This document shows, piece by piece, positions 11,146 to 18,998 of a stretch of DNA of 39,676 nucleotides; positions within the stretch are counted from its first letter, which is position 1, and each line of letters starts with the position of its first letter. The position numbers and the translations under genes were made by a program. The stretch is from Alphaproteobacteria bacterium (GTDB lineage: Bacteria; Pseudomonadota; Alphaproteobacteria; RF32; CAG-239), in assembly GCA_015062345.1 (NCBI GenBank), contig SUUV01000012.1, positions 1 to 39,676 on the forward strand, written 5' to 3'. Below the pieces are notes generated by a model, which did no database searches, had not been told where the DNA came from, and saw only the letters and a program-made list of their open reading frames with translations.

Positions 11146-11506
11146 TACCAAAACAGCCATAAGCATTTTGTGGACAACTTTGACCTGTGTTGTTATTTTT
11201 GGTTCTTTCATTTTAAAAAACCAAGTTCACGAACTTGAAAACGAACTGTCTCGCATCAACAAAGAAATTCAGAGCGATGCGCAAAATATTCAGGTTTTAA
11301 AAGCCCAGTGGAGCCAGTTAAATAATCCTAAGCGATTAAGAAAATTGGCATCGGAACATATTTTGTTAAATAATGTGAAAGCTGAACAAATTATTAACTA
11401 TTCTGCGTTACCATTCAAGTATGAAGATTCGTCAGGCAATGATGTAATGGTTGCCGGCGCAAACAAAAAACAATATAAGCAACTTGTAAAAGCTGAACGC
11501 GAATAG
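11138..11506 (+). CDS. ftsL: FtsL-like cell division protein
   Basis: Position between rsmH and ftsI; single TM then coiled coil. Confidence 0.75.
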   Translation: MINTKTAISILWTTLTCVVIFGSFILKNQVHELENELSRINKEIQSDAQNIQVLKAQWSQLNNPKRLRKLASEHILLNNVKAEQIINYSALPFKYEDSSGNDVMVAGANKKQYKQLVKAERE

Positions 11507-11516
11507 AGAGATAAAA

Positions 11517-13259
11517 TTGTTAGATGTGAACATATCTAAGAAAAATCAGGCATATTTGTTGTCGGAAAAAAATAAACAAATTTCCGATAAATCGGTTTTG
11601 TTCACCGAAAACTTAAATAATCAGGCAATTTTAACTTGCAGACAACGAATGCCTTTTGCAATTATCGGTTTTTTGGTTTTATATTGTATCATCATTATTA
11701 AGGTGTTTTATACCTGTCTTTCCGGAGGTATTGTCATATCCGGATTTGAACAAATTGATACCCAAACAGAAGCGGTGTTTGTATCGCCGGTAACACGAGC
11801 GGACATTGTTGATGCCAACGGTATAATCATTGCCACATCACTCCCGACTGTTAATTTGCAAGTTGCACCGAAACCGAAAATTAAAAATCCGGAAGAATTG
11901 GCGCAAAAACTTGCAGACATATTTCCTGATGAAGATTATGAAAAAATATTAAAAAAACTCAAAAAGCAGAGATATAACGACATTAAACGCAATTTGTCAC
12001 CGGCACAACAGGCTCAAGTTAATGCTTTGGGGATTCCGGCTTTGGAATTTGTTGAAAGTCAGGCGCGTATATATCCTCATGATAACTTGTTTTCACATAT
12101 CATCGGTTATACGGACATTGATAATTTGGGTATCAGCGGTTTGGAAAAATCTATGCATAAACGCTTAACTCAATCTACCAAGCCGTTACAACTGACAATT
12201 AATACTGCTGTTCAAGACACTATAAGAGAAGAATTAAGTGCGGCAATTACAAAATTTAAGGCTCTGGGTGCCACAGCTATTTTATCAGATGTTACCAGTG
12301 GTGAGATAATTGCGATGGTATCTTTGCCCGATTATAACCCGAATATAAAAATTTCGGTTGGTAACAGAGCAATGTTTAATTTTGCCACTCAAGGTGTTTA
12401 TGAGGCCGGTTCAGTTTTTAAAACTTTTAATACTGCACTCGGATTGGAAAGTAAAAAAATAAAAGTAACCGATAAGTTTGATGCAACTGAGCCATTAAAA
12501 CTTAAAGGAATTACGGTTACCGATTATCGTGGTGAAAACAGATGGTTGTCGGTGGGCGAAATTTTGATACATTCATCAAATATCGGTTCGGCGCAAATAA
12601 TACTTCGTGTCGGAAAAGAAAAACAAAGAGAGTTTTTGGAAAATCTCGGATTTTCCGAAAAATTAAGTGAGTTTGAAGTTTATGAAAAAGCAAAACCCTT
12701 ATTTCCGGCCCAAAAAGATTGGCATGAACATACTATGGCTGCGGCTTCATACGGATATAGTTTGTCGGCCACACCTTTGCATATTATATCCGCTTTTAAT
12801 GCGATGATTAATGGCGGAATATACTACTATCCGACCATAATTAAAGATTCAAATGTACCGGCTCCTCGCAGAGTTATATCTGAAAGCACATCTGAAAAAA
12901 TGATACCTTTATTAAGAGATGTGGTGATAAAAGGGTCGGCAAAAAGTGCAAATATTGCCGGTTATCAGGTAATCGGTAAAACCGGTACGGCAAACAAACT
13001 TGTAAACGGTCGTTATGTACAAAAAAAGGTTATGACCTCATTTTTATCGGCATTTCCGGCCAATTCTCCAAAATATTCATTATTGGTGGTTTTAGATGAG
13101 CCCAAAGGAGATGATACATTCGGATTTGTTACCTCAGGTTGGAATGCGGCTCCGACAGGCGGAAATATTATCAAAGCTATTGCACCGCAACTCAATATTC
13201 CGGCAGATTTTACACTTGATGAACAACGCAAACATATAAAAGCATCTTTTGAAAAATAA
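11517..13259 (+). CDS. ftsI: Penicillin-binding protein 3 / FtsI transpeptidase
   Basis: Active-site motifs AGSVFKTF (SxxK), SSN, GKTGTAN; starts TTG. Confidence 0.93.
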   Translation: MLDVNISKKNQAYLLSEKNKQISDKSVLFTENLNNQAILTCRQRMPFAIIGFLVLYCIIIIKVFYTCLSGGIVISGFEQIDTQTEAVFVSPVTRADIVDANGIIIATSLPTVNLQVAPKPKIKNPEELAQKLADIFPDEDYEKILKKLKKQRYNDIKRNLSPAQQAQVNALGIPALEFVESQARIYPHDNLFSHIIGYTDIDNLGISGLEKSMHKRLTQSTKPLQLTINTAVQDTIREELSAAITKFKALGATAILSDVTSGEIIAMVSLPDYNPNIKISVGNRAMFNFATQGVYEAGSVFKTFNTALGLESKKIKVTDKFDATEPLKLKGITVTDYRGENRWLSVGEILIHSSNIGSAQIILRVGKEKQREFLENLGFSEKLSEFEVYEKAKPLFPAQKDWHEHTMAAASYGYSLSATPLHIISAFNAMINGGIYYYPTIIKDSNVPAPRRVISESTSEKMIPLLRDVVIKGSAKSANIAGYQVIGKTGTANKLVNGRYVQKKVMTSFLSAFPANSPKYSLLVVLDEPKGDDTFGFVTSGWNAAPTGGNIIKAIAPQLNIPADFTLDEQRKHIKASFEK

Positions 13260-13271
13260 TTAAACTTGATA

Positions 13272-13300
13272 TTGACAAATATTTAAATATGGCTTATATT
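13272..13300 (+). promoter_or_regulatory. Sigma70-like promoter TTGACA-17-TATATT
   Basis: ttgaca (13272-13277), 17-nt spacer, tatatt (13295-13300). Confidence 0.65.
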
Positions 13301-13332
13301 TCGAGCATAAACCTTATAATTTTTATATACAT

Positions 13333-14064
13333 ATGGGAATCTTAATAGGCGGGAAGAAAAGCAATGTAGCTTCTTCCTTGGCGGATTTTGAAGCAATTTC
13401 GCCAGAAAAATTCAACATGATGGCCAATTCACAGCAAGTACCTAATGGTTTCTTGTTTGTGGTCGGTGTCAGCAAGTACAAGAAAAACAACGGAAGAACA
13501 TTTTTAAGGTGCGGCAAGGATTTGCTCTTTATGCAAAACTTCCTCCCTCACCAGAAAGATGACTTTATGTCTTCTCGTGGTTTCGGGCAGATTTACTCTC
13601 TGTATGAACCAGATGCTGAAAAGTATGCAGATGATGTGGTGTTATCGGAGTCAGCAATTTATCAGCGAGACGGCGACAGGGTGATGCTGATTCTGGCTGA
13701 TGGCGAGTGTCGTAACAGAAAGTGTGTTGCCGAGATGTTTGAGCATATCAGGAGGCAGAAAAACCTTCTTGATTTTGCGGCAAAGGACACGCTTCCACGG
13801 CTCTACAAGGTAACTTTTAAGAAAAAGTCATGCGGCTATTTTCTTAAAGACAGAACATATTATGTGTTCGCAACTCCTGTAGGAATTCCGGATAATCAGT
13901 CCGGTGAAGTCACTAAGGGATGGTTGTTCTGTGACATCAACTGCGGTGTGCCGGCAATTATACCTCGTACAAGAGAAGATTTTGTCGCTCTCAATGCAAG
14001 TGAAGGTGACAAGGTTTCAATGTTTAACTTAAGAGATGACACTCTGGTTTACGAAGAGTTTTAA
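13333..14064 (+). CDS. Hypothetical protein, foreign-looking, SD-less
   Basis: 243-aa ORF; CAG-biased Gln; AU-rich leader tttttatatacatATG. Confidence 0.75.
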   Translation: MGILIGGKKSNVASSLADFEAISPEKFNMMANSQQVPNGFLFVVGVSKYKKNNGRTFLRCGKDLLFMQNFLPHQKDDFMSSRGFGQIYSLYEPDAEKYADDVVLSESAIYQRDGDRVMLILADGECRNRKCVAEMFEHIRRQKNLLDFAAKDTLPRLYKVTFKKKSCGYFLKDRTYYVFATPVGIPDNQSGEVTKGWLFCDINCGVPAIIPRTREDFVALNASEGDKVSMFNLRDDTLVYEEF

Positions 14065-14067
14065 ATT

Positions 14068-14096
14068 AAAGGAGCTGTTTTACAGCTCCTTTTTTG
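14068..14096 (+). terminator. Intrinsic terminator of the 13333 gene
   Basis: AAAGGAGCTG-ttt-tACAGCTCCTTTTTT. Confidence 0.75.
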
Positions 14097-14158
14097 TGGC
14101 GCAAATTAAAAAATTTGCTTGCTTTTTATATTGTTTCAATATAGTAAGAATGTATCGT

Positions 14159-14235
14159 GTCGGCGTAGCTCATCAGGATAGAGCAACAGTTTCCTAAACT
14201 GTGGGTAGTGGGTTCGAGTCCCGCCGCTGACGCCA
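14159..14235 (+). tRNA. tRNA-Arg (anticodon CCT)
   Basis: GTCGGCG/CGCTGAC acceptor, anticodon arm ACAGT-TTCCTAA-ACTGT, T-loop TTCGAGT, encoded CCA. Confidence 0.92.
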
Positions 14236-14616
14236 TCTAAAAACCGTCTTTTTTAAAGACGGTTTTTACATTTTGCCAGCGGCGACACTCTCACCTAAAG
14301 GTTCGTTCTTGCTTCGTAAGCCTCGCTTTTTTCAAAAGCTCGGGCAACTTCGCTTCGGTCACTCGGTTTGTAACATTTGTTTCGCAGCGCTGTCGCTTGC
14401 TCACAAATTAACAAACTGTCGTCTGCCGTTAAAAATTGCTCCGTTGGGAGCAATTTTTTGCCTCCTCTTGCTCATAAGTTCGCGCTGCTCACTAACTCGC
14501 TTCGGTCACTCGGTTTGTAACATTTGTTTCGCAGCGCTGTCGCTTGCTCACAAATTAACAAACTGTCGTCTGTCGTTAAAAATTGCTCCGTTGGGAGCAA
14601 TTTTTTGCCTCCAGCC
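14236..14616 (+). repeat. tRNA-linked repeat array, two copies of a 147-bp unit
   Basis: gcttcggtcactcggtttgtaacatttgtttcgc... begins at 14352 and 14499 (147-bp period); each unit ends with a terminator-like hairpin aaaattgctccgttgggagcaatttttt. Confidence 0.85.
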
Positions 14617-14672
14617 CGCCATGACGCCATCTAAAAACCGTCTTTTATAAAGACGGTTTTTAGATTTTGCCG
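14613..14672 (+). repeat. Second copy of the tRNA-Arg(CCT) 3' end + terminator (att-like direct repeat)
   Basis: cccgcc..tgacgccatctaaaaaccgtctttt.taaagacggttttta.attttgcc occurs at the tRNA 3' end (~14220-14278) and again here. Confidence 0.8.
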
Positions 14673-14693
14673 GTTTCAAATATGGTTACTATT

Positions 14694-15176
14694 TTATTCA
14701 TAATAATATTCAATAGGAACACTAACTCCATACCATCCTTCTTTAATATTGGCCGGAATATTTAATGTTGCACCGATTTTAACATTTGAACCATTATCTG
14801 TAATTTCAAAAGTAAAATTTGAAATTGTAATGGTTGTATCAATTCCATCGGCAATCATATCAATGCTTTCAGGAGCTCCAAAATTTTCTGCATTACTAAA
14901 TGTGTTGTTTGATATACTACAGTTTGCAGGAATAGAAGCTTCTACGGAAAAATTTTCATTATCATTGGAAAATGTACCATCACTATTTATGGTTATAGTT
15001 GCCTTATCAGATGTATCGTAGGATAAAATTGTTATACCCATTGCTTCACAATCAATTTTATCCATAAGACCGACTACGGTAGTTACGGAAAATTGTCCTC
15101 GTGCGGCACCGGCTGTAGCATTAACATTATTTGCGATAAGCATCGTTACAGCAGATAAAAGAAAATATTTTCTCAT
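14694..15176 (-). CDS. Small secreted beta-rich protein of the MRKYF family, divergent copy
   Basis: MRKYFLLSAVTMLIANNVNATAG...; C-terminal LNIPANIKEGWYGVSVPIEYYYE. Confidence 0.78.
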   Translation of the reverse strand: MRKYFLLSAVTMLIANNVNATAGAARGQFSVTTVVGLMDKIDCEAMGITILSYDTSDKATITINSDGTFSNDNENFSVEASIPANCSISNNTFSNAENFGAPESIDMIADGIDTTITISNFTFEITDNGSNVKIGATLNIPANIKEGWYGVSVPIEYYYE

Positions 15177-15334
15177 TTTTTAATCCTTAAAAATAGTTAA
15201 ACTTAATTTGAAAGGTGCAAAAATTTACCTTTCAATACGCATCATAAACCGTTTTTTTTTTTGCAAGTAAAAAGAGTCGTTTAAAGAATTTAAATCAAAA
15301 ATGAGGTAGCGGTGTTGTCTCCCATCACGGTCAT

Positions 15335-15372
15335 ACCGGTGCCCGAACTTTAGTTCGGAATAGACACCGGTA
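15335..15372. repeat. Palindromic element ACCGGTGtctattCCGAACTaaAGTTCGGgCACCGGT (read on -)
   Basis: Long imperfect inverted repeat; paralogous hairpin at 26905-26942. Confidence 0.75.
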
Positions 15373-15401
15373 TCCAGGGAATAATTTAGCTATATTACCA
15401 C

Positions 15402-15441
15402 CTGGACTCCGGCATCAAGTGCCGGAGTGACAGTTAGGAGG
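15402..15441. repeat. Short palindromic repeat (CTCCGGCATCAAGTGCCGGAG)
   Basis: Also present twice in tandem at 26793-26870. Confidence 0.8.
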
Positions 15442-15495
15442 TATGTTGCAAAGTTTGATAAAATATTTAATATAAGCACTGTCGTCAAACGGCGA

Positions 15496-15653
15496 TGGTG
15501 TCTCAAAAACATCTTGATGTGAAAACTCCTTGCCAATATGGTGTTATAAACTATAGCGAAGAAAAGGGGGCTTTTTATGGCTATCTAGACATTTCTTCTA
15601 GTATAGATGCAGATGAATACACAGGATCTATAAATCTTTTGATAACATATTGA
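15496..15653 (+). pseudogene. Orphan 3' fragment of an MRKYF-family gene
   Basis: Frame reads ...VKTPCQYGVINYSEEKGAFYGYLDISSSIDADEYTGSINLLITY*, matching the family C-terminus (..ADEYTGSFTVTATY); no start or signal peptide. Confidence 0.7.
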
Positions 15654-15708
15654 TAATATTTAAGAACTCTACCGCCTCATGTTTATCGGCTGACATGAGG
15701 CAAGTTTT

Positions 15709-16920
15709 TTAAAACACTTGATTGTTTTTGACATTGAAGAATTGAGCATCATTTTTTAAGACATCAAAAATTTGATGTTCGGTTGAAGTAATCCAAGCTT
15801 GAAGTTTCAAATCTTTTATTTTATGCAAAAGAGCATCTCTTTTAATATCATCTAAGTGAGTGGTAACTTCATCTAAAAGCAAAACCGGAGCAAATCCTTT
15901 ATCCAATATTTGGCATTTTGTTTGAGCCAAAATTATGCTGATAAGTAAAGATTTTTGTTCGCCGGTGGAACAAAGTTCGGCCGGCATATGTTTTTTCTTG
16001 TAATATACCTTAAAATCTGTTCTGTTTACACCGTCAACATAGTCGTTTGTGACAACACTGCGGCGAGATTTTTTTAAATTGTTGATATAAAAATCTTCCA
16101 CATCAACGGCGGCCATTTTATCAAGCATTTTTTCAATTGTGCCGTCAAGCTCAAGCATAATATCCGGAAACACATCATCTGGCTCGTTGGTGATAAATGT
16201 GTTTAACCTTGCCACCAATTCACGACGAGCCGCCGCAATTGCTACCCCTAAGCAAGCCATTTCTTCTTCCAACGAGGTTAACCAACCGTTATCGGCAGAG
16301 CCGTTTTTCAAAAGTTGATACCACTGTTTGTAAAGATGTTCAAAATTGGCGATTCGCTTTGCGTGTTCTACATCAAACGCATATACAATTCTATCTAAAA
16401 AACTGCGTCTTGGTTGAGTGCCGCCCAAAAAAAGTCTGTCCATTTGCGGAGTTATCCAAATGGCGCAAAGATATTTTCCGAGTTCTGCTTGAGAAGAAAT
16501 TTTTTGCCCGTTGATTTGAACGATTCGCCTTTCAAAAGTTCTGATTTCATCTTCGGTTTCTCGTTGATTTTTTTGTGCACCCGTACCCAAAACATATTCT
16601 TCATTGTTTTTTTTCACAATTCCGGAAACTGCCCAATTAAGCGATTCGGCAGGTGCTCTGTATTCTGCGCCGACAAGGGCAGGGCTGATGCGCTTAATGT
16701 CGGCAAGCCTTGCTCCTCTTAAACCTCGTCCGGGGGTTAAAAACGAAATAGCTTCTAAAATGTTAGTTTTGCCGCTTCCGTTTTCACCGGTTAAAATAAT
16801 CGGGCATAAATCAGCATTTATGCGTAAATACGCATAGTTTCTAAAGTCGGTTAAAGTCAGGCGCGAAACACCTGACTTTTCTTTAACAACCTCACTGATT
16901 TTAATTGCCAAATTATCCAA
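15709..16920 (-). CDS. recF: DNA replication/repair protein RecF
   Basis: LTLTDFRNYAYLRI...GENGSGKTNILEAISFLTPGRGLR; LLLDEVTTHLD. Confidence 0.94.
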   Translation of the reverse strand: MDNLAIKISEVVKEKSGVSRLTLTDFRNYAYLRINADLCPIILTGENGSGKTNILEAISFLTPGRGLRGARLADIKRISPALVGAEYRAPAESLNWAVSGIVKKNNEEYVLGTGAQKNQRETEDEIRTFERRIVQINGQKISSQAELGKYLCAIWITPQMDRLFLGGTQPRRSFLDRIVYAFDVEHAKRIANFEHLYKQWYQLLKNGSADNGWLTSLEEEMACLGVAIAAARRELVARLNTFITNEPDDVFPDIMLELDGTIEKMLDKMAAVDVEDFYINNLKKSRRSVVTNDYVDGVNRTDFKVYYKKKHMPAELCSTGEQKSLLISIILAQTKCQILDKGFAPVLLLDEVTTHLDDIKRDALLHKIKDLKLQAWITSTEHQIFDVLKNDAQFFNVKNNQVF

Positions 16921-16934
16921 TTAAAACACCTCGC

Positions 16935-18053
16935 TTATACACGCATCGGCATCAAAACATAAATGGCACTTGCATCAGATGTGTCATGAATAACCGAAGG
17001 TGATGATCCGTCAGAAAAACTGATTTTAACATTTTCACCTTTGATTTCAGATAAAATATCCAACAAGTAACGGAAATTGTAACCTACTTCTAAAGCCTCA
17101 TTTTCATATTTTGCTTCCAATTCTTCCAAAGCACTTCCTAAATCAGGACTTGAAGTTGTAAGCACAATATGGTTTTTACCCGTAATCAACTTGATAGCTC
17201 TTGTTCTTTCAGCCACAACAGAAACACGGTCAACGGCTGAAGAAAGCTCTTTAACCCCGATTTCCAAAATTTTATCATTATCGGTCGGGATAACTCTTTC
17301 ATAATCAGGATATGTGCCGTCAATGAGCTTTGAAGTTAAAGTTACATCTTCTAAAACAAAACGAATTTTGTTCTCGGAGAGCGAGATTGCCACTGTTTCG
17401 GATTTTGTATCATCAAGAAGTTTTCTAACTTCGGCAACGGTTTTTCTGGGTACAATTACACCGTTCATTTGTTCTGCACCGTTAGGAAGCGGCGATTCGA
17501 CACAAGCAAGTCTGTGACCGTCGGTTGCCACAATACGCAACACATTGGTTTGACCTTCCGTTTTGGCATGAATGTAAAGACCGTTCAAATAGTATCTGGT
17601 TTCTTCGGTTGAAACGGCAAATTGTGTACGATCGATAACATCTTTAAGTTCTTCCTTTGCCATAGCAAAATTGGTAGGCAAGGCATCTCCTGAAATAACA
17701 GGAAAATCTTCAACCGCAATGGTAGAAAGCGAAAACTTTGAACGACCTGAGGCAATGCTTAATTGACCTTTTTCATCAGGAAATGTAAGCTCAACTTCTG
17801 AGCTGTCGCTTAGTTTTCTGACAATGTCATAAAGCATATGAGCAGGAGCGGTTGTAGCGCCTTGTTCCATAATTTTGGCATCGGTGATTTCGGTAATTTC
17901 AGTGTCCATATCGGTTGCCTTAAAGCTGATACCGTCACCCATTGCCTCAATGCGAACATTTGATAAAACCGGAATTGTGTTTCTTTTCTCAACAATGCTC
18001 TGAACATGGCTGAGAGTTTTTAATAAAGTAGCTCTTTCAATTTTAAATTTCAT
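16935..18053 (-). CDS. dnaN: DNA polymerase III beta sliding clamp
   Basis: MKFKIERATLLKTLSHVQSIVEKRNTIPVLSNV... IYVLMPMRV. Confidence 0.96.
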   Translation of the reverse strand: MKFKIERATLLKTLSHVQSIVEKRNTIPVLSNVRIEAMGDGISFKATDMDTEITEITDAKIMEQGATTAPAHMLYDIVRKLSDSSEVELTFPDEKGQLSIASGRSKFSLSTIAVEDFPVISGDALPTNFAMAKEELKDVIDRTQFAVSTEETRYYLNGLYIHAKTEGQTNVLRIVATDGHRLACVESPLPNGAEQMNGVIVPRKTVAEVRKLLDDTKSETVAISLSENKIRFVLEDVTLTSKLIDGTYPDYERVIPTDNDKILEIGVKELSSAVDRVSVVAERTRAIKLITGKNHIVLTTSSPDLGSALEELEAKYENEALEVGYNFRYLLDILSEIKGENVKISFSDGSSPSVIHDTSDASAIYVLMPMRV

Positions 18054-18231
18054 TGTTTTTGACCATTAAAAAGTTATTGTTAACTGATATCAACAATATC
18101 ACAGATATACAAAATCTAAAGTTTAAAAAACAAGTGTTAACAAGTTTTTGCGGTTGTATAATTTTTTTTGAAAAAAAATGAAAATAATGCTTGCAAAATA
18201 AAATGTTTTGATTTATTAAAGTTCTTGTTAT

Positions 18232-18308
18232 GCGCTCGTAGCTCAATTGGATAGAGCATCTGACTACGGATCAGAAGGTTGTGAGTTCGAACCCCGCCGA
18301 GCGCGCCA
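18232..18308 (+). tRNA. tRNA-Arg (anticodon ACG)
   Basis: GCGCTCG/CGAGCGC acceptor, anticodon arm TCTGA-CTACGGA-TCAGA, T-loop TTCGAAC, encoded CCA. Confidence 0.94.
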
Positions 18309-18380
18309 GTTTTAAACGACTTTAAGGTTAACTTAAGGTCGTTTCATTTTTTTAAACCTCGGCGGAGTTCGAACCAAGGT

Positions 18381-18840
18381 TCGCTCTTGCTTCGTAAGCC
18401 TCGCTTTTTTATAAAAGCTCGGGCAACTTCGCTTCGGTCACTCGGTTTGTAACATTTGTTTCGCGGCGCTGTCGCTTGCTCACAAATTAACAAACTGTCG
18501 TCTGTCGTTAAAAATTGCTCCGTCGGGAGCAATTTTTTGCCTCCTCTTGCTCATAAGTTCGCGCTGCTCACTAACTCGCTTCGGTCACTCGGTTTGTAAC
18601 ATTTGTTTCGCAGCGCTGTCGCTTGCTCACAAATTAACAAACTGTCGTCTGTCGTTAAAAATTGCTCCGTTGGGAGCAATTTTTTGCCTCCTCTTGCTCA
18701 TAAGTTCGCGCTGCTCACTAACTCGCTTCGGTCACTCGGTTTGTAACATTTGTTTCGCGGCGCTGTCGCTTGCTCACAAATTAACAAACTGTCGTCTGTC
18801 GTTAAAAATTGCTCCGTCGGGAGCAATTTTTTGCCTCCAG
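18381..18840 (+). repeat. tRNA-linked tandem array, three copies of the 147-bp unit
   Basis: gcttcggtca starts at 18431, 18578, 18725 (period 147 bp); same unit as at 14352/14499. Confidence 0.88.
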
Positions 18841-18928
18841 CCCGCCGAGCGCGCCAGTTTTAAACGACTTTAAGGTAAGCTTAAGGTCGTTTCATTTTTT
18901 TTAATCTCGGCGGAGTTCGAACCAAGGT
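18841..18928 (+). repeat. 88-bp direct repeat of the tRNA-Arg(ACG) 3' end + terminator (att-like)
   Basis: cccgccgagcgcgccagttttaaacgactttaaggt...cggcggagttcgaaccaaggt at 18293-18380 and again at 18841-18928, with only a few mismatches. Confidence 0.85.
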
Positions 18929-18964
18929 GGTTTATCGTCAAAAGTAGGGGCAAAGAGTAAAAAC

Positions 18965-18993
18965 AATACAAAAAGGGTGGCAAAAGCCACCCT
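18965..18993 (-). terminator. Intrinsic terminator of the 18999-20522 gene
   Basis: Reads on - as GGGTGGC-ttttGCCACCC-tttttg. Confidence 0.65.
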
Positions 18994-18998
18994 GATTT

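Larger units (their letters stand above)
15177..15460 (-). promoter_or_regulatory. Shared upstream cassette, copy 2 (poly-A x11, 15252-15262 as T on +) plus palindromic block
   Basis: Reverse complement matches 26780-27103 almost throughout. Confidence 0.75.

Noticed and set aside
14273-14650. 125-aa ORF with repeated LTRFGHSVCNICFAALSLAHKLTNCR
   Set aside because: It is a read-through of the non-coding 147-bp repeat array; no SD, and it spans the terminator-like hairpins.
15709-18308. Chromosome origin near dnaN-recF
   Set aside because: No dnaA, no clear cluster of DnaA boxes, and the upstream DNA is occupied by a tRNA and repeats.
18381-18840. Possible CRISPR array
   Set aside because: Whole 147-bp units are repeated with no unique spacers of constant size, and no cas genes are present.
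18547-18873. 108-aa ORF with the same internal repeats
   Set aside because: Same reason: the frame stays open because the 147-bp unit is divisible by 3. This is not evidence of coding.
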